Below, in pieces: positions 56,637-64,000 of a stretch of DNA of 64,000 nt (position 1 is the stretch's first letter; each line of letters opens with the position of its first letter). The stretch comes from Oegoconia quadripuncta (lineage: Eukaryota > Arthropoda > Insecta > Lepidoptera > Autostichidae), in NCBI GenBank assembly GCA_949316235.1, contig OX438742.1, forward strand, positions 31,254,853 to 31,318,852. Direction: 5' to 3'. The position numbers and the translations under genes are program-made. Under the pieces are notes generated by a model that was given only the letters and a program-made list of their open reading frames with translations, did not search any database and was not told the DNA's origin.

Positions 56637-57059
56637 ATGTCTTCAAGCGACGAGGATTTCATGGAATCTACGCCCCCGGATCTTAAAAACGCGGCGAAAC
56701 AAGCTACTTTAAGCCTTCTACCTGAAAAATCAGTTGAGCTGTACTTGCAAGCGTACGAAAATTTCATACTCTGGAAAAAAAACAAAAATGCTCATTCATT
56801 TTCAGAAAGCATTTTTTTAGCCTACTTCATGGAACTCTCACAAAAATATAAGCCGAGCACGTTGTGGAGTCAATATTCAATGCTTAAAAGTGTTGTAAGA
56901 ACGAAACATGGTGTTGATATCAAGCCGTATTCAAATTTGCTGGCTTACCTGAAAAGAAAAGGTGAAGGCTTTACCAGCAAGAAATCTAAAGTATTTGCGG
57001 CTGATGATATTGAGAAATACTTGAAAGAAGCTCCGGATAGCCGATATTTGGCAACAAAG
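56637..57059 (+). CDS. Tyrosine recombinase exon 1
   Basis: 141 codons from MSSSDEDFMESTPPDLKNAA to LKEAPDSRYLATK; the donor is gtcagt at 57060. The ATG sits in AAAAATGTC, the first ATG after a GC-rich leader. Confidence 0.8.
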
Positions 57060-57944
57060 GTCAGTTAACTAAATTATTAAACATAATTCCTTTAATTTTC
57101 GTATTTATTTACGATATAACTAGATAAGTACCTACTTCGGTTTTATTTTATACCTACTTACACAGTTTTTGTTTCTTTTCAGGTTGCATTAATATTCGGC
57201 ATAAATGGTGCATGCAGACGTCAAGAGCTGACAAATATAACCACTGATGATGTCGAGGACCATGGGCGAATTCTCCTTGTCCAGATCAAGAACACAAAGA
57301 ATAAAATACCACGCTCATTTACAATACAACAACCTTTTTATGAAATCGTAACGAAATACGCAGCACTCCGTTCCACAAAAGCGAAGACTAATCGATTTTT
57401 TCTAAATTACCAGAATGGTAAATGCACCAGCCAACCCATCGGCCGTAATAAATTTGGAATGATGCCTAAACAAATCGCCACTTTTCTCAACTTACAGAAC
57501 GCACATGAATACACAGGGCACAGTTTTAGAAGGTCCTCGGCTACATTGCTCGCCGATTCAGGAGCGGATATATTGACACTGAAACGCCACGGAGGGTGGC
57601 GTTCCTCCAACGTCGCCGAGGGCTACATTCACGATTCAGTCAGGAATAAAGAAAAAATCAGTTCCTGTATTACAAAAAATATTAATTTGGAGCCGGGCCG
57701 TGCTGACTCTCGACCATCAACGAGCACATACATCCCGCCATCATCTCCGCCGCCGCAGCCACCTCCGCCGCCGCAGCCCTTAACTACAGAGCCAGAGCCC
57801 TATTCTGGTCTCATTTCTCCTACTTTCACTCAGGAGAGTGAGAGGAAGACAGTTAACAGTACGACTATGTTACAAATGCCGACTGGCAACGTAGTACTAC
57901 ATTTTTCAAATTGTTCTGGTTTTTATAACTGTTTTAACAAATAA
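56637..57944 (+). CDS. Crypton-type tyrosine recombinase, two exons, intact
   Basis: Exon 1 (56637-57059) and exon 2 (57183-57944) join in phase 0 over a 123-base intron (gtcagt...tttcag), giving 394 residues. Residues about 25-140 resemble the helical core-binding domain; the catalytic domain follows. All tyrosine-recombinase residues are present: Arg153 (CRRQEL), His254 and Arg257 (GHSFRR), His277-Trp280 (KRHGGW) and the nucleophile Tyr289 (EGYIHDS). A Pro-rich stretch (PPPQPPPPPQP) lies near residue 340. ATTAAA follows the stop directly. The enzyme family cuts and rejoins DNA through a 3'-phosphotyrosine link. It may be a mobile Crypton or a domesticated copy; no stop or frameshift is seen. 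Identification by motifs is firm, the Crypton assignment is probable. Confidence 0.85.
57183..57944 (+). CDS. Tyrosine recombinase exon 2
   Basis: Acceptor tcttttcag ends at 57182. It encodes VALIFGINGACRRQEL through the catalytic His/Arg/His/Tyr residues to the C-terminus NCFNK and TAA. Confidence 0.85.
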   Translation, partial: VALIFGINGACRRQELTNITTDDVEDHGRILLVQIKNTKNKIPRSFTIQQPFYEIVTKYAALRSTKAKTNRFFLNYQNGKCTSQPIGRNKFGMMPKQIATFLNLQNAHEYTGHSFRRSSATLLADSGADILTLKRHGGWRSSNVAEGYIHDSVRNKEKISSCITKNINLEPGRADSRPSTSTYIPPSSPPPQPPPPPQPLTTEPEPYSGLISPTFTQESERKTVNSTTMLQMPTGNVVLHFSNCSGFYNCFNK

Positions 57945-58030
57945 TTAAAGATTTATTCATTTCAGTAGCCCCATGTTTTATTTATTTCCTCACAAATGTG
58001 TTATAAAACGTCGTGTGACACACGTGCCCA

Positions 58031-58111
58031 TTGATAATTGCAGCCTCAGCTTTTTTTGTAGCCCTCACCTACGGTTCGGGCTAGCAATCAAGCCTCGGCT
58101 GCAATGATCAA
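58031..58111. repeat. Nested inverted repeat downstream of the recombinase
   Basis: TTGATAATTGCAGCC (58031-58045) pairs with GGCTGCAATGATCAA (58097-58111) at 14 of 15 positions, and inside it TAGCCC (58059) pairs with GGGCTA (58078). A structured site directly after the 3' inverted repeat. Confidence 0.65.
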
Positions 58112-58344
58112 CTTTGGGCCCTTATATCACAATGTACTATTATGATTGAGACACAGGCCAGTTATAATTTATTTTAAAAACACGATTAAAAATAGGAACG
58201 TTCCAATTTCAAAGATTTCCTCCACATTTTTACTAGCTAATTTAAATTATCGCGTTGGATTTTCGCGCGATGATTTTTTATGATTCCAAATGTAGCTTGA
58301 AAACGGAGGAATCATGTCATAGACTTCAAATGGCATTAAGCGAT

Positions 58345-59035
58345 GAAGGTCCTTATAAAGCAACCGTGTACCGCGCTGGGTCCTGATTCTCCCCCTATTC
58401 TCGCACACTCGACATTTGTCTATCGATAGACATTGGCATGTCTATCTCTTTCACACTTATATACGTGTGTAAAAGTGACAAACCTATTGATGTCGTTCGA
58501 CATTGAAATCTCGAGTATGTGAGAATCAGGACCCTGGTATTAACTTTGAGGGATGAAGAAAGAAGTGGTCGCCATTTGACGGCTGTTACGGAAGAAAACG
58601 TGCTGGCAGTGAAAAATTTTATCAAACAAAACAGTCGAATTACATATCAAGAACTTTAGCAACTACTGCAGATTGGCTCGGGAAGCGTTCACGAAATTCT
58701 ACACGAGCATCTTCATATTTATGAGGAGCATAGTTTCACGCTGGGTGCCGCACAACCTCATCGACGTACAGAGACAGGCCCGCGTGGAATGGTGCCATGA
58801 CATACCTAATTAATAAATTTGAAGCAGGCTCATCTTGGATTTATCAATACGATCCCGAGACGAAGCGCCAGTGGACGCGCCGAAAGATGCGCTGTCAGCG
58901 TTCGAGAAGGCTGTAGAAGAGGTGTCTGAAACGAACTGGAAAAAGTGTTATCAAAATTGGCTCAGACGCATGATACTTTGTATAGAGTACAGTATACTTT
59001 GTATAGCTGGTAGAGAGTTCTACAGTTGAAAATAT
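58345..59035 (+). pseudogene. Deleted mariner-like transposase (different lineage), split by a MITE
   Basis: Across the MITE at 58376-58536 the plus strand reads LRDEERSGRHLTAVTEENVL, then AVKNFIKQNSRITYQEL, a helix-turn-helix half, then RWVPHNLIDVQRQ in another frame. It jumps from SWIYQYDPETKRQW directly to DALSAFEKAVEEVSETNWKK and CYQNWLRRM, the C-terminus. The second and third catalytic Asp are deleted and stops are present. The motifs resemble the lineage with a long Asp-Asp spacing, unlike the other mariners here. Dead copy. Confidence 0.65.
58376..58536. mobile_element. MITE, 161 bp, inserted in the mariner remnant
   Basis: GGGTCCTGATTCTC (58378-58391) and GAGAATCAGGACCC (58521-58534) are perfect inverted ends, with further pairing inside (ACTCGACATT near 58407, GAAATCTCGAGT near 58505). 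Removing it restores the reading frame region of the surrounding transposase remnant. Confidence 0.75.
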
Positions 59036-59284
59036 AATAAGTTATAATTTAATAAAAAGTTACCCATAGATCATATTTTGTTTGTTTCGCAAAATTTCGG
59101 AGTGTTCCACGTACCCATGACTTTCCAGAAACACTGTAACCAGATTTAAAAAATACGTTTTTTGCTTTTTTTGACACACTTAATATCAATTCATAACATA
59201 ACATAAGACCATACATTAAAAAAGTCGAAGTATTTTATAATCACAATCATATTTTCCGAAAACTTTATAAATTATGACCTAAAT

Positions 59285-59377
59285 ATCAGGAGGCCAAGAG
59301 GAAGGCGGAGAGCAGAGAGATATGGAAAAATCTCCACCGACAAGAGCATGGCTCTTAAATCAGATGATGATGATGAA
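59285..59377 (+). mobile_element. LINE C-terminal end with (ATG)n tail
   Basis: The frame reads AKRKAESREIWKNLHRQEHG and stops; a short GATGATGATGA run follows. Typical 5'-truncated end of an RTE-like LINE. Confidence 0.5.
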
Positions 59378-59707
59378 TCTTAAACTAATCTTTGTAGGCT
59401 AAATAGATAATCTTAAAATAATCACAAATAATCATAAATAATACTTTGTATTTATTTTGTGGTTATATTGTAGTAATTCTCTAGTCTAGCCAGTATACAT
59501 AGAAGCTTATTTTTTAGTAAAAAAAATATTTTTAACGTTGAGTATATTTACTTCTTTATAATAATAAAAGTAAAGCAATCTATTATGTTAAAAAAATGAT
59601 TTATACATTTTTACTTCTTTTCTATTTACCTAGGTGAAATATTTTTATTATGAGTCCGAAACAGAATCAACTTCCGAATCAAAGGTCATTTACCTTGTGG
59701 TGCGAAT

Positions 59708-59825
59708 CGACCCATTCAAAATTTGCAGGTGGCGATTCACACCACCGGTGCGAAAGGGGCTCTTCAAAAATTGAATGGGTCGTTTCACACCGCGGTGCGA
59801 ACCGTTTGTGGTGTGAATCGCCACC
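59708..59825. repeat. Two interleaved perfect inverted repeats
   Basis: CGACCCATTCAA (59708-59719) pairs with 59771-59782, and GGTGGCGATTCACACCAC (59728-59745) pairs with 59808-59825. The order A-B-A'-B' means both cannot form as simple nested hairpins. Both are exact. Confidence 0.85.
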
Positions 59826-60629
59826 CGACCCCCTAAATTTACAGTTTCATTAATCGGGGATGACAGAAGTCCGAATTTAGGGCTCTCCCTTGTTAGGACC
59901 CATAATATACCCTCGGGGCACACCTAGACTGTTTTTGCAAGCCGGCCGCGCAGAGGGGGAGCGGCGCCGCCCACAAGCGGTGAAGAGCAGGAGTACGAGC
60001 GGAGCTCTGGATACTCGCAGCAAGCGGAGCCGTCGCACTTACTGAATGCATGTTTGCTTGTACTTGACTGTAAATTGTATATCACACAAAATAGCAAAAC
60101 GCAAATGAGGTTTAAAATTTTTAAAACAAAGTGATGGAATATGGAATTTCGGATAAACAAGTTAACATAGACATATGACAACCACACCATAGCAACAAGT
60201 AAGAATTTGATACATACATACATTTTTATATATTTGATGTAAGTATGTGATTTGCGTTGCTTTGGAAAGTCGTTTTTCTAGATTATAAAACAATGGTCAT
60301 TAGAGAAAAGGGCAAATTTAAAATTTAAATTTAAAATTATGGACAATATTTTTTTGGAAATGAATAATATGGGAAATAAAAAAGACAATTGCATTTTCGG
60401 AAAAATTATATTCGGAAATAAAAAATTCAAACTTGTAACCAGACATTTAATTTAGAAATTTCGGAAGCCTTAAAAGGTACATTAATCATAAATCATGGTT
60501 TTTGTCCATTTGAACAACTGTGGCCATATCCCCGGTTATCGGCAGTCGTTTATACAAAACAGCCTTATAGTACCGACAACAACCTGGAAGAAATTACTAT
60601 TAGGATTTCTGGTCTAACTCTGCTCTCAG

Positions 60630-61080
60630 TCTACAAAATCCCATTAACAGCTTTCGGCCTCTCCACTGTGCACGCAGTCTTCTGTATTACGTCGACACAG
60701 CACTCTTCGAATATCCAGATGTTCTTAAAGAATACTACAGAAAGAGGTGCTTCCGTCCAAATCCTTCTAAAGTCTTTACTTTCCATCTCGCTAATTGTGT
60801 GGTTCGTAAAGAACTGACGGTGACTTTTAGATTGTTTTTTATGATTGACTGGATACGCGTTTGACCACAATTTCACCTGATGGAAAGTGACGATGTGGTC
60901 GAAGATGAAGCCCGCGATCTCAGTAAACGCCTATTCACTCTGCTCTTGAATATCCCAAGGTATTCAGGAAAGACTGACGCCGGAAGGGAGTTCCATGCCT
61001 TAGCTGCTCGTATGATGAATGAAGAGTCGACATTCTTGGTGCGAATTTTCGGTATATTAACTACGGCGACGGTGGAATAA
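60630..61080 (-). mobile_element. Inverted retroelement fragment
   Basis: CGCGTTTGACCACAATTTCA, then CCTGATGGAAAGTGACGATG, is the reverse of the tail at 17385 and 19040. The region beyond, to 61060, is shared with 27795-28050. The open frames at 60880-61080 and on the other strand are by-products of this repeat. Confidence 0.5.
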
Positions 61081-61274
61081 GATTATGTAATTCTAACGCA
61101 CGCAGATGTGAAAAGGTGCGCCATATGTTTAGAGCCGCGTTCCCACGTCAACATTTTTTGTCGAACGAAATTACGAACTAGGTAATACTGTTTGCTTTTT
61201 TTTCTGCGTAAAGCATTTCCATCATTATCTTTGTTACAACTTGTTCACGGTTGCATTTTTTTGACATATTAATT

Positions 61275-61460
61275 TTATGTCATACGTGACAAAATCCATT
61301 TTGCATCCCTTCAAGGTTGGCATCTTACAAGGCCATTCGTCAGTGGAACTCTCTATCCGAGCTCATCAAAGGTTATCTACTACTTATTATTTAATATTGA
61401 GGTCTATTTTTTATTTTCTTTCTTACATCACTCACCACAACTATGTTGTGGGTGTGGCTT
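61275..61460 (+). pseudogene. LINE C-terminal remnant
   Basis: In one frame it reads IPSRLASYKAIRQWNSLSEL then IKGYLLLI, resembling the RxxxWNSLPxxIK end of CR1/Jockey-type LINE proteins, followed by an AT-rich tail. Confidence 0.4.
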
Positions 61461-61476
61461 AGGTATATCAAATATT

Positions 61477-61621
61477 ACTTACTTACTTACTGCCGAGGAA
61501 GGTCGCCGCGGGGTTTTGGTGGGTATCCCTCCCGGTAGGGAGGGGAGTCCCACATTACCGTCTCGTCGTCCCCCAGGCGAGCGGTATGCTAAAAGGCATT
61601 TCCCCGCGTAAAAAAAAAAAG
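61477..61621 (+). mobile_element. LINE 3' UTR with poly(A)
   Basis: GGGTTTTGGTGGGTATCCCT, CCCGGTAGGGAGGGGAG, GGCGAGCGGTATGC and CCCCGCG followed by a run of A resemble the GC-rich 3' UTR of R1-like elements in moths. Much richer in GC than the flanks. Confidence 0.5.
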
Positions 61622-62099
61622 TACATCAAATATTAATAGATGTGTAGATCCTCACCTATATATTTGTTTACTTGTATTTATGTAATTTCAGGTTTTTTAA
61701 GCATTGTTGTTAGTTTATACAGGCTCTCTGTGTAATTACATAAAGAAATTACCTTATTACCTACCAATACAACCTGCCTATTTCAGACCTTATCATACCT
61801 AATCTACTCAATGGTTGATTGGAAGGGATAAGTTCTTGCAAAACCATGTTTCGCCTTGTACCTTGTTGTTTCGCTGGCGACAAACAGGTTGCAGGATATG
61901 GGAAGGAGGGGTGGGAGTGATTCACTAAAACACTGTAAAAACCAAAAAAATCCCGACGTAGAATACATAACACGCATAACGTACCTTTATTCCAAATGGG
62001 GTGGTCAGTGATATCCCAGACATTACTTGTAAAGTGTGTGTGTGTGTTCCAAAACATCCACGGTTCGCCTTACGAAATATTGGTACAGAAATGTACACG

Positions 62100-62245
62100 T
62101 GACAGGAGGTAAGCCCATCGCCATTACGTGTTAATCTATACTTAGATGTTTTTTGATGTAAAAGTCCTATTAGTCGCCTCGGGAAGAGACGGGTTGGTTG
62201 GGGGTAATCTGTGGTTCTATCCTTGTACATGCCGAAACCACACAG
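62100..62245 (+). repeat. Fragment of a common lepidopteran repeat
   Basis: GTAAGCCCATCGCCATTACG, GTCGCCTCGGGAAGAGACGG and CCGAAACCACACAGTA form a pattern I recall as highly repeated in moth genomes. Class not determined. Confidence 0.35.
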
Positions 62246-63079
62246 TACATAATGACCACATTTACATAAATAATAGAAAGTAAAAACAAAAAAAAAAAAA
62301 CTTTATCAATATTTCGTTATTTAATTTAACATTGTGATGCAATTTACTCACGAACCATTGTAAAGATAACTGTAACTTCCGTGAAGTTTTTGTATGAAGG
62401 TTCACACCTACTATTGCAGTACGAACCTTCACAGAGTTCGAGGCAGTTTCAAAGTCCACAATGCGCAGTACAACACTGCGCGATGTGTGCAATATATTGC
62501 ATAAAGTATACATATATGTATACTTAGTCTTTTATTATTCCAATTGAATACTAACTACAAGCTTCTTCGAGCATATTTTTACGAGTGATTAATGATAATA
62601 GATATAATAATGCTAATTCTGTAGCGTTAAGCCAAAAAAGTTATTTTCATACGGAAATCAAAATTATTTTAATTGACTGTGATTATTCGATTACTTTAAT
62701 GGAAGCAGTTGAACATTAAACATAGGTAGATAACAATTTTTGACATTAACTGACTGGACTTGGTAAAATAACAACAAAGTAATTAATTTGGTTAAATAGT
62801 GTCTTAAGTAAAATAACAACAAAAAATAATTAATTTAGAAGCTAGAACAGAGAACAAACACTTTAAAATCAACCACTTTTGGTCTGGCTTGCATCATACT
62901 TAAGAAAATGTCTATTAGCTGACTTAAAAAATTATAAACCTATATTTACACATACCTGACAATGCTCTTCTCGTGAACAGTGTTAAGCAATGAGTTTGTT
63001 TAATTCTGTGGCTTTAATTGTAAAAAGTGCAATTATATTACAATTATGTACCAAATAAATGTCAACATGTTTGTTCTTA

Positions 63080-63399
63080 GGCCCGTATTAATAAACCGTT
63101 CTCAAGATTGAGAATAGTTTTGTGACCGGTCTCAAGTAAACCTTACTTACTTGAGACCTGAAACGCACGTGCATACTCAAGCAGTTCTCACTTGAGATGT
63201 GCGCCGAGTTTCACGTATTAATAAACGAACCTCAAGACTATCATTCATTCGCGGCTAAGGCGAATTCCTGAGAAGTGATCTCAGATGTGTAGACCTCAAG
63301 ATTGGTTTATAAATTAGCACGTAGCTTGAGATAGCGTCAACTGCTTAAGACAGATACAGCCTCAAGACTTATATTGAGATTGGTTTATTAATAGGGACC
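63080..63399. mobile_element. Harbinger-like MITE with TTA duplication
   Basis: GGCCCGTATTAATAAACC at the left and the complement GGTTTATTAATAGGGACC at the right are inverted ends with two mismatches in 18, flanked by TTA at 63077-63079 and 63400-63402. A three-base TTA duplication is the mark of PIF/Harbinger elements. 320 bases, non-coding, with internal repeats of CTCAAG and CTTGAG. Confidence 0.75.
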
Positions 63400-63402
63400 T
63401 TA

Positions 63403-64000
63403 GACACTCCAAGGAATTCTCATATTAAATGAAGTTACTGAAATACGGGTTGAACTCACATTTTTACCATATTTATTTCAGGGTTAAAAGAGATGGTCAA
63501 ATGCTTGGTACTATTATTAGAAATTCTAAGGGTTTTCTTACTTCTACAAAAATCCATTTGAACAATTCGTTTTCACTGGAGTAGATACTGTTGTTCCGTG
63601 TAAAATCCTTACTAGGTATGTTCAGTTCCGTTATTCCCATAGTCTTGAAAGCTTGCAACGACTTTTTACAAGACATTTGACGTTTCCATTAAACTTACTG
63701 GTACTATATAGACAAGTTGATTAGTCAGGCTTTCCTGCAGAAAATGATCAATACTTGGCTAGCTCATTTAAAATCTTACAGCACATAAATCTAAGAGTCC
63801 GTTGTAAGTAGTACAAATATTGTCTACATTAGGTACGCATATTTCTAAAATATGGTGCGAGTACAATTATTGTCAGAAACCGATGAAATAAGTTCATACG
63901 ATTATAATTTTAATTGTTAGAAATGAATTTAATGAAATTAAATCGAGTTTCTGGCAATAATGAAAAAAAAATCTGTACGAGAAGTGTATTTGAATTGTTG
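63403..64000. other. Non-coding right end of the window
   Basis: No supported gene, repeat or splice-backed exon was recognised. Confidence 0.4.

Larger units (their letters stand above)
56188..58008. mobile_element. Crypton-like unit bounded by 16-bp inverted repeats
   Basis: TTTTATAACACATTTG at 56188-56203 and its exact complement at 57993-58008 bracket the recombinase gene. A third copy of the core, AATGTGTTA, lies just outside at 56169-56177. Classical Cryptons lack terminal inverted repeats, so these could be recombination sites, a coincidence, or ends of another element. No target duplication is clear. Confidence 0.45.

Noticed and set aside
56504..56785. 93-codon minus-strand frame
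   Set aside because: It is antisense to the start of the tyrosine recombinase, which has catalytic motifs.
57060..57182. Reading the recombinase as broken by a stop after LATKVS
   Set aside because: GT/AG borders, a pyrimidine-rich acceptor and exact phase agreement make this a normal short intron, so the gene is intact.

Overview
This is AT-rich animal nuclear DNA, almost certainly from a moth or butterfly (Lepidoptera). It has short coding exons in long AT-rich introns with consensus GT/AG sites. It also carries tRNA-headed SINEs with RNA polymerase III A and B boxes, many 5'-truncated LINEs ending in simple repeats, and several mariner copies. Nothing bacterial, viral or organellar is visible. 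The species cannot be named from the sequence.

Host genes. (1) 361-4085 (+): the last two coding exons of a gene that starts before the window; its Met/Pro/Gln-rich C-terminus is not securely identified. (2) 23329-32103 (+): a complete six-exon alpha-SNAP gene, 292 aa, the adaptor that loads NSF onto SNARE complexes. (3) 36410-40681 (-): a two-exon gene for a small secreted-type protein of 112 aa, with two mariner elements in its intron. (4) 48852-49183 (-): the last exon of a diverged relative of gene 3, with the same intron phase, the same first residues and the same C-terminal signature; its first exon is unresolved. (5) 53623-53734 (+): a possible first coding exon of an unidentified gene. 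(6) 56637-57944 (+): an intact two-exon tyrosine recombinase of Crypton type with all catalytic residues.

Layout. 0-4 kb: end of gene 1, whose last intron holds a 2.5 kb element with arms of about 300 bp in inverted orientation and remnants of three unrelated transposons inside. 4-23 kb: no host gene recognised; AT-rich DNA, a SINE, a mariner copy, a THAP-domain remnant, MITEs, retroelement ends and a degenerate minisatellite. 23-33 kb: alpha-SNAP, its introns filled with LINE and SINE pieces and its 3' flank carrying a MITE. 35-41 kb: LINE debris, then the secreted-protein gene with its two mariners. 41-48 kb: LINE debris and a near-full-length Jockey-type LINE (44794-47715). 48-54 kb: the relative of the secreted gene, SINEs and the possible first exon. 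54-64 kb: the Crypton-type gene, a deleted mariner split by a MITE, more LINE ends and a Harbinger-like MITE with a clean TTA duplication.

Themes. Most of the non-genic sequence is transposon-derived. Near-perfect inverted duplications with very short loops recur at about ten places, suggesting template-switch mutation or an assembly artefact. The least explained items are the small secreted gene pair and the inverted repeats around the recombinase gene.
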